Shown piece after piece: positions 23,181-34,892 of a stretch of 64,000 nt of DNA. Source of the DNA: Panax quinquefolius (Eukaryota; Streptophyta; Magnoliopsida; Apiales; Araliaceae); NCBI GenBank assembly GCA_020205615.1, contig CM035151.1, positions 10,006,565 to 10,070,564 on the forward strand, read 5' to 3'. The position numbers and the translations under genes were made by a program. Positions within the stretch are counted from its first letter, which is position 1. Each line of letters begins with the position of its first letter. Below the pieces are notes generated by a model, which made no database searches, was not told the origin of the DNA, and saw only the letters and a list, made by a program, of their open reading frames with translations.

Positions 23181-25920
23181 TGTAAGACCCAAATTTTTTT
23201 TAAATAAAAGGAATTTCCTTTATTTATTATTTTGAAATAGTAAGGGTCGATTTGATTAATGTGGATAGTTAAGGGTTAAATACGCAAATATTTCAAAATA
23301 AGCAAGTGGTTATAAAATATTCATTTTTATTTGGGAATATTCGTTTGGTTGGAATATTCGTGATCGCTTTGGGAATATTCGTTCGTCGTGGAATATTCAG
23401 ATCGCTTGGGAATATTCGCATAACCACAAGTTAAAATGTGTGGGCCCCATAACGGAAAGTTTATGGATGAGGAAAACGACAAAGTTTGGGTGGTTATAAA
23501 TAAACGCAGAAGTTGTTACCAAGTAAGACCGTTTGAATACCCTATGGTTAAAATACAAGAATACGCGTGGTCGCACAAAGAAGACACCAGATTGCACAAG
23601 ATTGTTGAATTATTGATCCTTACGTAAGAAGGCACTACTCAATAATTTTCACAAGAGTTACCGCTCAATATTTTATTTTATCGATTCAATAATTGTCATA
23701 TTGATATTTTATATTATTATTGTTTCAATAATTGTCATCGCACAAGATTTCCCATTATCGATCAATAATTCATATTATTTGAATAATATTATTAGATAAC
23801 ATTATTGGCAATGTCTAGAAAGTTCGTTCAAGGAGAGGTTTGGTCACCTAATTGCGGCCAAGAAGTGAGAGATCCTTATCGAAAGCCCCTCTTTCCGGGA
23901 AATACTCGTCATTATAAATGTGATTCTCGTAATATTATTTGTGAATAATTAATTATTGATTCATATGATAAGGAAATATTTATTTTATATGAATATAAAT
24001 GATGGATTTATTTATGTGGTTATTAATGAAGGAATTAATGTTGAGGTGTTTTATCAAGATTTTATCTGGATCGAGGTGTTAAAAATCAAATCGTGGGTTT
24101 TGAGATATATCATGGGTTATAATTTTTAATCCGACCGCTGATTGTGGTAATTTTTGGGTATGTTATACATACATAAGTTGAGTATATGTCCACAAATTTT
24201 GAACCGTTAAAAATGCACTAATGATTTGTTGTGAATTTTAAGAGGTGTCTGATTCTAAATTAGGTTTATAATTGATTTTGGTGGAAAATTTAGAATTGAG
24301 GGCCCCACTTGTGGTTGGTGAAGAAATGTGCTGAATTTTATTTCAAATGTGGTGGGTGGCAATAGTAGCAGTGTAAAGCCATCGTGAAAAGTCAAGTCTG
24401 CCTTCTACGGCTAACATTTTCCTATAAATAGGGCTAAGTTAGAATTGAAAATCACACCGTAAACAAAGTTTTCTCTTTCTCTCTATATTATCGAGCGATT
24501 TTGTGAGTATTTAGATACTTTGAGAGTCATTGTTTCAAGATAAGTTTCATTCAAAGATCACTTCCACCTTTCCTTCCAAGTAATCGATTCTTCGAGGTAA
24601 GTGGATATTATTTTTTTCAGAATGATATTATTTCTTCAATATCATTATACCGAAATGTCGATCCAAGTTTTTATCAAATTTGGAACTTTTTCATGTCGGG
24701 GTTACTTATTCATGAGTTACTATTCACGAAGTTACTATTCATGAGTTACTATTCACGAAGTTACTATTCACGAAAGTACTATTCACGGAAGCGTGAAAAT
24801 GTTTTTTGTGGAATTTCTATCTTTTGGTGTTTGAGTTACTATTCACGATACTAAGACTATTCACGATACAAGACTATTCACGATACTAAGACTATTCATC
24901 TAAAAAATAAAATTTCTTCTTTTCGTTCAAAATATCTATATTCGGATACTAGCTTTTGATCAGATCCATGTTTTGATCATTCTGAATTTTACACCACTAC
25001 GATTATTTTTGAGGTATTTTGGACATGGATAAAACCAAGTACTAATCCTTAATCCTTAATCCTTGTCATTTTGTTTCAATCGGATTCGCTTTTTTAAAAT
25101 ATTTTCATCATCCTCGCCTTAAATGATGATATTATTGAATATCTTCGCCCCGTAAAAGATGCAAAGATGAATGATTTCAAGAATATCTTCGGCCTCAGAA
25201 GTGCAAAGATGAAGCAGTGTTTAAATGAATACGACCGATCGATGAATATCTTTTGGCCTTTAGTGCAAAGATGAACAGTGTTGAGATGAATATGACCGAT
25301 TGATGAATATCTTTGGCCGATCAGAATATCTTCGGCCTCAGAAAGCAAAAGATGAATATTTGATTTGAGATGAATATCGATTGATGTTACAGGATAAAAT
25401 ATTGATGATGGATCGTTAAATTCATAGATTATAGTAGATTTCATTCTCTACGTAACTCTTCTATGAATTATTATTTCATCGCTAATATTGATCCGAAACT
25501 TGTTGCCTATCAGATTCTATCGATTTTTCCTCGTTGGAGACTAACGATAATTTGTTGATATTATCTTAGTCATAATATTCTTTATCGGGCTAGTTGAGCT
25601 CACCCTTTTCCTTGTTGTTCCATTCTTCTTCTCGTGAGGCTAGAATGTATGTAGTAGTACTAATCTGGGTAATGGAAATGAAGGTTCTAGAGAGTTGTTT
25701 AGTAGTCCTCACCATTTTTGTAAAATAATGTATCAATAATTATGATGGGGATTTATTTGAGTATGGATATTGTCTGTAAGATAATATTATATTTAAACTC
25801 ACAAGATATATTGTCGTATTTCACAAGACATTTGTATTATTGAAGTTGTAGTTTGTTTTTGTACCATGTATTTCATGCACTCGTAATGGGTGTTGTGTAT
25901 ACCTATTTTGGGGCGCCACA
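23181..25920 (+). repeat. 5' LTR of element F (type 1)
   Basis: TGTAAGACCCAAATTTT to GGGGCGCCACA. It contains paired GTGGGCCC-like sites (23440-23447 and a shortened one near 24301), a TATA box (24423-24430), the 'TTACTATTCACGA' array (24705-24900) and the 'GCAAAGATGA' repeats (25135-25365). Confidence 0.92.
24423..24430 (+). promoter_or_regulatory. TATA box of LTR F
   Basis: TATAAATA in 'TTTCCTATAAATAGGGCTAAG', at the same position as in the other type-1 LTRs. Confidence 0.7.
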
Positions 25921-26105
25921 GCTTGGTATCGTAGTTTAGGATATGATCTCCATGAGATCTGGGAATAAAACTAGAGGGAGAGACGAGTAAATCCTTCGCT
26001 AGTGTGTCCTACCTAAGCTTATTTGTTGGTTGGTCATATTATAGGGTATTATGTGATTTGTTAATTTATTTAATTAACCCTTGTTTTATGATAGTTTTTT
26101 TTAGA

Positions 26106-26935
26106 ATGGTCACGAGAACGTTAACAATGGAGTGAATGAGATCGTGGAGACACCTCTAATCGCCAACCAGATAATGTGATGTCAAAGCAAGAAGGAATTA
26201 GAGATATCCATGTGGTGAGTGAAGAATCGATAGTCAGACTTCCGAGATAATCGCAGAGGTAACAAATGAGAGTGAGGAAGAAGAGGAAGAAGAGGTACCA
26301 AGAGAGTTTATTAGAGGTATTTTATGATCGAAATATAGAATCGCAAAATCGTATTCATGAGTTAGAAGAAGAAAGCTAAAGAATTGCAGCAACGTGGAGC
26401 AAAAGGATGCAACGATTCAAGCTTCAGGTTACCCGACACGTGATGCTTGAATGTAAGCACTTTTCGGGCAGAGAGTATAAGATGATAAAGTCGAATCGAA
26501 ATGAAAGAAGAAATAATCGAACGAGTGAGAATGAGTGATGCATGGGTAAAAAAGTCGCACGACGCGCTGATATTATGGAAAGAGATGTCCAATCTAAAAA
26601 GAGAAGATTTAACGATGACGGAAGACGTTTCACAAAGAACATCAGCAGACCATCAACAAATTCTAGGGAAGAGAACGATCGCCGCTAGATGCTACAGATG
26701 TGGAGAGGAGGGACATATAAGGTCAAACTGCTCAAAGCCTTCCAAGGTATGCTATAATGTGGAAAAGAAGGACATATCGCCGAGATCAGACGATATCGAA
26801 ACCCCGCCCAATGTGAATGGTGACTCAAAAGGATGTCCCGTAAAAGTCAAAGTCAATCTGCTTCGAAGAGCGTTTGTCGCGAATTCATTAAAATGCGAGG
26901 AACCCGAACGGTTAAGACGGGTTAGTTAATTATAA
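26106..26935 (+). pseudogene. gag: Short gag without capsid core: acidic/coiled-coil segment plus two CCHC knuckles (element F)
   Basis: ATG at 26106 opens a product matching M's first 115 residues once indels are ignored: an N-terminal segment, an acidic run of Glu, then a heptad-like stretch. From 26501 the frame reads '[20 protein letters not shown]', a complete CX2CX4HX4C knuckle at about 26691-26732, followed by a damaged second knuckle. No 'ELGPPEFKG' or 'HWWE' capsid motif lies between start and knuckles. It probably relies on capsid supplied by relatives. Confidence 0.75.
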
Positions 26936-27350
26936 ATTTTTGCAAGTTTATACCTTACTAGATACCTGGTTCTACCCATTCTTTTATCTCTTCTTTTACG
27001 CCAACGCTTGAACTCGACTACAATGAGAAATTAGACTTTGACCTATTTATGGAGAATCCGTTAGAGAAACTTTCATTACATCTCGTTGTTTAGAAATCTT
27101 GTTTGATTCAGTTGGCACTATCACATTACCCGTTAACCTTATTTCTATAGAGATATTTGCTTTTGATGTGATTTTAAGGTTAACTACTCATCATGCCAAA
27201 TTGATTGCTTTTGTAAGGTTGTTAGTTTTCATATTCCTAAGCAACTCGTTATTCAATTCAAGCAATCAAACCATTGTAATCAAACATTTTCATATCAAGC
27301 CATGAAGTCATTCGCTTATTACTTGATGTCAAGTTTTCTTAGTCCATGTT
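26936..27350 (+). pseudogene. Protease remnant (element F)
   Basis: The active-site DNA around 26960 reads 'CTAGATACCTGGTTCTACC', a frame-broken form of DTGS, followed by 'FAFDVILRLTTHHAKLI' near 27160-27210, the family's 'ILGIDWLTTHHA' motif with a small deletion. The same small deletion is in A and M, so it is inherited. Confidence 0.75.
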
Positions 27351-27439
27351 ATGGATTTGAATAAAGACACGCCGATTTGAAATAATATTCTTGTTGTTAT
27401 TGATTTTTCCCGATGTATTTTTCAAGAATTTTTCGCTTA

Positions 27440-27960
27440 CTCCCAAAGCTCGATATTAAATTTTGTATCGACTTTGAACCCTAAGACAAAACTCATTTCT
27501 AAAATCTCATATCGAATGGCTCCTATTGAACTTCGTGAGTTAAAAATTCAACTATAGAATTTGGTACCGAGCCTTTATCTTGTGACTTCCTTTTGTGGAA
27601 TTCACCTAAGCCGCACTCTATATAGAGACGCCATATTCGCATGCGATAGTAAATCGATAGTGTCATTGTGACGCATATCCAAGATTGGGATATGAGTCAC
27701 AGCTTGAGAGCAACCTAAGTCAAGAATCTAAATACGTAGCTTTCTAGGCTTAGTTGGTTATTATCTCTGAGATTCGTCAAGGATATTCTCGAATCGCTAT
27801 TCCATTATCGCAAAATTGACCGACAGAGAGATACAAAATTCGAATGGAGCAAGGAATGTGGGAAGAGCTTCAAGAACTCAAGAGGAGACTCATTTCAAAG
27901 ACATGTTCGACCATGCCATCTCGGAAAAGTTTAACGTGGTAGCCGACGTGTTGAGTAGAA
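27440..27960 (+). pseudogene. Gutted RT/RNase H region with hairpin (element F)
   Basis: The RT N-terminal stretch 'APIELRELK' (27520-27545) is followed by degraded RT text to about 27605, then about 95 bp unrelated to RT, then the connection motif ('SFLGLVGYY'-like, 27738-27772). The RT core including FIDD is missing. Near 27898-27935 the sequence jumps from 'RRLISK' to 'NVVADVLSR', removing RNase H at a shared CCATCC. A hairpin lies at 27667-27701. A and M share both lesions. Confidence 0.82.
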
Positions 27961-28214
27961 GATCGATATAAGTACGAAAGTACGATATTGTCAAAGACTA
28001 ATTTCAGATAATTTACAAATAATAGAGATGGAGATGAAAACTCTAGGTACCCACGTGATGATATAATTAGTATAATCGACTTTAATCGATAAAGTTAAAG
28101 TCGCCAAGCCACCCACCCGAGTCGATGCGTATGAAGAAGAAAGTACAAGAAGGAGCTATTCCTAGCTTAGAATTGATGAAGAAGGAATACTTCGAGTCCA
28201 CTCTAGACTTTTTG

Positions 28215-29330
28215 TGTTCCTAACGACTCGATTTGAAGTACAAGATTATGATGGAGGCACACAACACGCCATTTGCAATCCATCCTCGAAGTACTAAATG
28301 TATCGTGATCTTCTACATACATTTTGGTGGAACAATATGAAGAGAGAGATTGCAAAGTTTATCTCGATGTGTTTAACTTGCCAACGGTAAAGGCGAGCAT
28401 CTGTACCTAAGGGTCCGTTGCAACCACTGAGATTCCGGAATGGAAGTGGAACACATTACTATGGATTTCGTTACGGTCTTCCTACTTCGCTTTCAAGGCA
28501 TCAATGCTATTTGGGTTATTGTTGATAGATTAACCAAGTCCGCTTCATTTTCGCCGACACGGAGACTTATTCCCTGAACGCTTTTGCTAGTATGTACGTG
28601 AATGAGATTGTGAAGTCAGTATGGCATGCCCTCAGATCCATAGTTTTGGATCGTGACCCAAGATTCACTTCAAGATTTTGGGTTAACTTGCAAAAAGCTA
28701 TGGGCACGGATTTGCGATTTAGTTCTGGCATACCATCCTCAAAACGGATGGGCAATCGTAAAGGACTACTCAAACTCTTCAAGATATATTAAAACTCGTG
28801 GTCCTAGATTTCAAAGGAAGTTGGGATAAGTATTTCGCCATGGTGGAATTCTCATACAACAATAGTTATTAAACAAATATAGGCATGGTTCCATTCAAGC
28901 ATTATATGGACAAAAATGTCGCTCTCCAATATGTTGGGATGAGGTGGGTGAAGCAACATTGTTGGGACCCGAAGTTAAGACGTATGACACCTAAAAAGAT
29001 CCAAATGATTCGACAACGATACAAACAAGACAAGATCGACAAAAGAGTTATGCGGATCTTCATCGAAAGGATGTGGAATTTAATGTAGGGGATCATGTAT
29101 TGTCATGAAGTTGTTCCATGGAAGGAGTTACAAGATTTGGGAAGAGAGGAAAGCTCAATCCACGATTTATCGTCCATTTCAAATTCTCGACCGAGTAGGA
29201 AATGTAGCCTATATGACTTTGTTATTTCCAAGTATGTCTCGTGTTCATAATGTGTTTCATATATCCGCATTTCGTAAATATGTGAAAGACCCAACCACGT
29301 TATTGAAAGTTAGAAACCGGACGAGAGATA
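28215..29330 (+). pseudogene. Integrase (element F)
   Basis: The HHCC finger ('HNTPFAIHP', '[15 protein letters not shown]') is at about 28255-28385 and the rve core at about 28430-28800. The core has the first Asp in 'ITMDF', the second in '[19 protein letters not shown]' (28648-28705) and a damaged 'GQSE' near 28751. The C-terminal 'SMSRVHNVFHISAFRKYVKDP' region is at 29233-29292. It is the best-preserved pol domain of this family, with frames broken. Confidence 0.83.
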
Positions 29331-29369
29331 GCCAAGACTTAACGATGAGGAGGTACTGTCAAGATCTTG

Positions 29370-29535
29370 GATAGAAGGAGCATGCCCTACGCCAAGAAAG
29401 GTCATACCACAAGTTAAAGTTTTGTGGAGGAATCATGCTATAGAGGAAATGACCGAATTGGAAACGAAATGAAAGCGAGGTATCCTCACCTTTTCAAACA
29501 CCAGTACGCACGCCAATTTCGAGGACTAAATTTCA
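29370..29535 (+). pseudogene. Chromodomain-like C-terminus and purine tract (element F)
   Basis: 'QVKVLWRNHAIEEMT' is encoded at about 29409-29452, followed by 'RYPHLF'-type DNA and 'ATAAGAGAGGGAGGT' at the LTR border. Confidence 0.8.
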
Positions 29536-29549
29536 TAAGAGAGGGAGGT

Positions 29550-32309
29550 CAGAAGACCTCAAATTTTTTTAAATAAAAAGGAATTTCCTTTATTTATTAT
29601 TTTGAAATAGTAAGGGTTGATTTGATTAATGTGGATAGTTAAGGGTTAAATACGCAAATATTTCAAAATAAGCAAGTGGTTATAAAATATTCATTTTCAT
29701 TTGGGAATATTCGTTTGGTCGTGGAATATTCGTACGACTGTCGGGAATATTCGTTTGGTCGTGGAATATTCGTACTGTCGGGGAATATTCGTACAACGGC
29801 GCAGCCATGTGTGGGCCCCATAACGGAAAGCGATTGGATGAGGAAAACGACAAAGTTTGGGTGGTTATAAATAACGGCGTAGTTGTTACCAAGTAAGATC
29901 GTTGAATACCCGGTGGTTAAAAAATACAAGAATACGCGTGGTCGCACAAGAAAGACACCAGATCGCATAAAGATTGTTGAATTATTGATCCTTACGTAAG
30001 AAGGCACTACTCAATAATTTTCACAAAGAGTTATCGCTCAATATTTTATTTTATTGATTCAATAATTGTCATATTGATATTTTATATTATTATTGTTTCA
30101 ATAATTGTCATCGCACAAGATTTCCATTATCGATCAATAATTCATATTATTTGAATAATATTATTAGATAACATTATTGGCAATGTCTAGAAAGTTCGCT
30201 CAAGGAGAGGTTTGGTCACCTAATCTGCGCCAAGAATGAGAGAGATCCTTATCGAAAGCCCCTCTTTCCGGGGAACCGTCATTATAAATGTGATTCTCGT
30301 AATATTATTTGTGAATAATTAATTATTGATTCATATGATAAGGAAATATTTATTTTATATGAATATAAATGATGGATTTATTTATGTGGTTATTAATGAA
30401 GGAATTAATGTTGAGGTGTTTTATCAAGATTTTATCTGATCGAGGTATTAAAAATCAAATCGTGGGTTTTTCAGATATATTATGGGGGTTATAATTTTTA
30501 ATCCGACCGTTGATTGTGGTAATTTTTGGGTATGTTATACATACATAAGTTGAGTATATGTCCACAAATTTTGAACCGTTAAAATGCACGAATGATTTGT
30601 TGTGAATTTTAAGAGGTGTCTGATTCTAAATTAGGTTTATAATTGATTTTGGTGGAAAATTTAGAATTGAGTGGGCCCCACTTGTGGTTGGTGAAGAAAT
30701 GTGCTGAATTTTATTTCAAATGTGGTGGGTGGCAATAGTAGTGTAAAGCCATCGTGTAAAGAAAGTCAAGTCCGCTTTTACGGCTAACATTTTCCTATAA
30801 ATAGTAGGGCTAAGTTAGAATTGAAAATCACACCGTAAACAAAGTTTTTCTCTCTATATTATCGAGCGATTTTGTGAGTATTTAGATACTTTGAGAGTTC
30901 ATTGCTCAAAGATAAGTTTCATTCAAAGATCACTTCCGACCTTTCCTTCCAAGTAATCGATCTTTCGAGGTAAGTGGATATTATTTTTTTCAGAATGATA
31001 TTATTTCTTCAATATCATTATGTCGAAATGTCGATCCAAGTTTTTATCAAATTTGGAACTTTTTCATGTCTGGGGTTACTATTCATGAGTTACTATTCAC
31101 GAAGTTACTATTCATGAGTTACTATTCACGAAGTTACTATTCACGCAGTACTATTCATGAAGCGTGAAAATGTTTTTTTGTGGAATTTCTATCTTTTGGT
31201 GTCTGAGTTACTATTCACGATATACTAAGACTATTCACGATACTAAGACTATTCACGATACTTAAGACTATTCATCTAAAAATAAAATTTCTTCTTTTCG
31301 TCTAAAATATCTATTCGGATACTAGCTTTGATCAGATCCATGTTTTGATCATTCTGAATTTTACACCACTACGATTATTTTTGAGGTATTTTTTGGACGT
31401 GGATAAAACCAAGTACTAATCCTTAATCCTTAATCCTTGTCATTTTGTTTCAATCGGATTCGTTCTTTAAAAAAATATTTTCATCATCCTCGCCTTAAAT
31501 GATGATATTATTGAATATCTTCTTTCGCTCGAGAATGATTTCAAGAATATTTTCAGAAGTAGCAAAGATGAATGATTTTCAAGAATATCTTTGGCCCAGT
31601 AGTGCAAAAGATGAGCAAGTGTTTAAATGAATACGACCGATCGATGAATATCTTTGGCCTTTAGTGCAAAGATGAACAGTGTTGAGATGAACACGACCGA
31701 TTGATGAATATCTTTCGCTCAGAAGGCAAAGATGAATATTTGATTTGAGATGAATATCGATTGATGTTACAGGATAAAATATTGATGATGGATCGTTAAA
31801 TTCATAGATTATAGTAGATTTCATTCTCTACGTAACTCTTCTATGAATTATTATTTCGCATGTAATATTGATCCAAAACTTGTTGCCTATCAGATTCTAT
31901 CGATTTTTCCTCGTTGGAGACTAACGATAATTTGTTGTATATTATCTTAGTCATAATATTCTTTATCGGGCTAGTTGAGCTCACCTTTTCCTTGTTGTTC
32001 CATTCTTCTTCCTCGTGAGGCGAGAATGTAATGAAGAAAGTACTAGCCTGGGGTATGGAATGAAGGTTCTAGAGAGAGTTGTTTAGTAGTCCTCACCATT
32101 TTGTAAAATAATGTATCAATAATTATGATGGGGATTTATTTGCGTGTGGATATTGCCTCTCAGAAGACAATATTATATTTAAACTCACAAGATATATATT
32201 GTCGTATTTCACAAGACATTTGTATTATTGAAGTTGTAGTTTGCTTTGTACCATGTATTTGGCGACTCGTAATGGTGTGTCAGGTATACCTATTTTGGGG
32301 GTGTTAATG
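29550..32309 (+). repeat. 3' LTR of element F (type 1)
   Basis: It begins 'CAGAAGACCTCAAATTTTTTT' where the 5' LTR has TGTAAGACC; M's 3' LTR shows the same oddity. GTGGGCCC sites are at 29811-29818 and 30671-30678, a TATA box is at 30796-30803, and repeat arrays are at 31072-31270 and 31510-31740. Positions 31076-32309 belong to the right inverted-repeat arm. Confidence 0.9.
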
Positions 32310-32428
32310 ATACATAACATAGTTGTAATGAGGACTCACATGATTACATGGTACATAAGATGGGTGACGATATATCTAATTTTGGGGCGCCACGATTATG
32401 GCTCGATACCAACCGTGACGCTCCCAAC
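32310..32428. other. Scrambled junction with PBS complement, inverted copy of 21883-22045
   Basis: 'GTTGTAATGAGGACTCAC', 'TACATGGTACATAAGATGGG' and 'TTATGGCTCGATACCAA' appear here and, inverted, at 21880-21980. 'GCTCGATACCAAC' (32401-32413) is the PBS complement next to LTR G. Confidence 0.8.
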
Positions 32429-34841
32429 CGCGACGCCCTAAAATTAGATATCGCCACCCATCTTGGGTCGCCACTTACATGGTACATAAATTCAAATACA
32501 ACTTATTAATATAAGCGCCGTGTATAATACGACATAAACCGTGAGTTTGAATACAAATATTGTCTACTAGATATTATACAAACTCAAAAGGAGTCCTCAT
32601 TACAACTATTATCACACTATTTCACGAATAGTGAGGACTACTAATGCTATCCTCTCGGACCATTTACTCCGCTCCCCGACTCGTCCCAAATTTATATGTT
32701 CTCATTTTCCTCAAGAGAAAAAGTGAAAGAAAAGGTGAGCTCAACTAGCCCAAGAAGAAATATTATGACTCAAGATAATGCGTAATAAATTATCATTAGC
32801 CTTCAACAAATGTTAAACCGATAAAATACAATAGACAACCAGTTTAATCGCAATGAATAAGCAATCCATTAAAAGAGTCAAGTAGAGAATAAAGTCTACT
32901 ATCTTTTAGGTTTTAAAAGGTTTTCATCAATTTTTATCACGAGACTCATTTTAATAAATAAACCACCACATCTAATTATCCTCGCACTACCACGGCCAAG
33001 GATTTTCATCAAATTATCAATGGTCATGACTATACCGAATCACCCCTGGTCATAATCATACCAAAAACTATCCATCACCGCATTTACAGCCAATCGAGGA
33101 CTTTTGTCACATCATTTATATCAAGTCATGATTATACCGAATGATCCTCGGTCATAATCATACTAAGTTCATCTATGCACGTAAGCCAAAGATAACATAA
33201 TATAACATGAGGATGATGACAATGACATAATAATTCAATAAAACAAGTTCAAGAATTATTTAATCCATGAATTATTAACGTCCAAATTGTCAACATAATA
33301 TCGTTTTGTAGAGTAAAATTCAAGAATGATCGGAAGAATATTTTCGTGAAAAGATATCTTTGGATGAAACGCAAATATCAAGGATATTCTACTAATTTCA
33401 TGGAGTATAGAAGTCAAAGTTTTAACCAACCGGGTATAATAAAGAATGGAATAACAAAAGAAATCACCATGCATGCAGTACTTCGCGATGACAAAGTTAT
33501 TCAATGTAATAATAATAACGGAACTGTGTCGTGAAATTCACAACCGATGTGATGTTCCAAATGAATAATAAAGATGGAACCGGATCCGGTGTAAAACACA
33601 TGATAGGATATTCCAACAGAATGATAAAGGCGGAACCAGTCGGTGTAAAACACATGAGCATGTGATGTTCCAACATAATAATAATAAAGAGCGGAACCAA
33701 TTGGGTGTAAAACACATGCAGCAGGATGTTCCAAATGTAATAATAGAAGAATGTCACCAAGTATAGGGTAAACCTGCGTATATAAAAGTTATTCCAATGT
33801 AATAATAAGCAATGAAATAACATAAGGATTTCACCAAGTATAGGGGTATGCCAGATGAAAGTTATGTATAGGGTATGCCACTTTTACAAAGTTATTCCAA
33901 TGTAATAATAGTGAATGGAATAATGTAAGTTCTCTTCAAGAAGAAAGAATAACACCCCTTACTAGCAAAAAAGAATATATATGAAGTAGTGAAGTAGAAG
34001 AATACTCTTCTTCTATATAATTTTCTCTATAGCCTCTCTATAATTTCTCTCAGAGTTTCAATGAATTAAGTAAGAAAATAATGAAGGAATGAGCTTTATT
34101 TATAGGAAAATGGAATGCATAAGAATTAATCCATGAACGGTCCAGATTGATTTACTTTAATCGACGGTCCATATTTAAAGAAAAATCTTTTAAATAAAAT
34201 ATAATATATTCTATTTATATAAAAACATTTTACTATGCAAACACTATGCAATACTATGCAAAAACACTATGCAAAACACTATGCAACACTATGCATAATA
34301 AAATATAATATATTCTATTTATAGAATAACTTTAATAAAGTATTCTATTTTATATAAAAGATGTTTCATTTTATTACGTTAATAATATTTAATAAAACAA
34401 AACGTCATTATCGCTATAATAACTCATATTATTAATCGGACAATAATGGAATCAAACTGAGTGACTTCACATAAGCATCAATAATCAATACCGTGCTGCT
34501 TTATTATGCAACCACACACGACATCGTACTTTTACTACTGAAAGTAGTTCAACAAGAACCACGGTAAAACTTCCGTAGTTATTTCAATAAAATATTTTGT
34601 CGTTTTTCAATCCGACAATAATTTCGCTAGGTCCACCAATGATTGAGCCAGTTGTTATGCGAATATTCCTCGCTAAACCTAATATTCCCCGACCAATCGA
34701 ATATAATATAACCACTTGCATACTTTTGCAAAATTTATAAATACTACCCACAACTATAATATTATCTCAAATTCACACTATAATATTAAAAATTATTTTG
34801 ACTAAATTTAAATCTTTATTGATAAAATATGGGGTCTCACA
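32429..34841 (-). repeat. 5' LTR of composite C = LTR G (type 3, minus)
   Basis: It runs from a duplicated terminus (GTGACGCTCCCAACCGCGACGCCC) to GGGGTCTCACA and is followed by TSD TAAGT. It is nearly the same as 13032-15424. An inverted TATA box is near 34092. Confidence 0.9.
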
Positions 34842-34846
34842 TAAGT

Positions 34847-34892
34847 GGCGACCCAAGATGGGTGATGTATACCTAATTTTGGGGGCGTCACA
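34847..34892 (+). repeat. Right end of B's 3' LTR
   Basis: 'GGCGACCCAAGATGGGTG' through 'TTTTGGGGGCGTCACA' completes the LTR interrupted at 13031. TSD TTACA follows at 34893-34897. Confidence 0.92.

Larger units (their letters stand above)
23181..32309 (+). mobile_element. Element F: plus-strand non-autonomous chromovirus
   Basis: The LTRs (23181-25920, 29550-32309) are type 1 and closely alike. The internal region of about 3.6 kb contains a short gag without capsid core, protease, a gutted RT/RNase H, integrase and chromodomain. The layout is the same as M. No matching TSD: the left flank is AGTAA inside E, while the right flank is part of the inverted repeat. Confidence 0.88.
13032..34841 (-). 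mobile_element. Composite C: minus-strand type-3 LTR element, rearranged, containing D, E and F
   Basis: The outer ends are TG and CA of type-3 LTRs in minus orientation (13032-15424 as 3' LTR, 32429-34841 as 5' LTR), flanked by TAAGT. Between them, C's own internal DNA survives only as a chromodomain tail (15425-15510) and a gag/protease stretch (about 17900-19304). The rest is foreign LTR-like DNA, a 145-bp filler, and the D-E-F inverted block. The outer pair is well supported; the order of internal events is inference. Confidence 0.8.
31076..34841. repeat. Right arm of large inverted repeat
   Basis: It is the reverse complement of 19452-23180, comprising the last 1.2 kb of F's 3' LTR, the scrambled junction and LTR G. 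Confidence 0.85.
3828..34892 (+). mobile_element. Element B: plus-strand chromovirus with complete domain set, 3' LTR split by composite C
   Basis: It has a 5' LTR (3828-6333), a PBS, and gag-PR-RT-RNase H-INT-chromodomain (6520-11140). A purine tract and a 3' LTR (11162-13031 plus 34847-34892) complete it. It is flanked by TTACA. All pol domains are present in order, so this is the closest thing in the plus strand to a once-autonomous element. Frames are broken by many 1-2 base indels. Confidence 0.9.

Noticed and set aside
22517..23192. Open frames in E and similar LTR stretches (1733-1921, 25094-25444, 38305-38679, 57258-57552) as small genes
   Set aside because: All lie in the repeat-rich part of type-1 LTRs, recur in every LTR copy, and have no protein family features.
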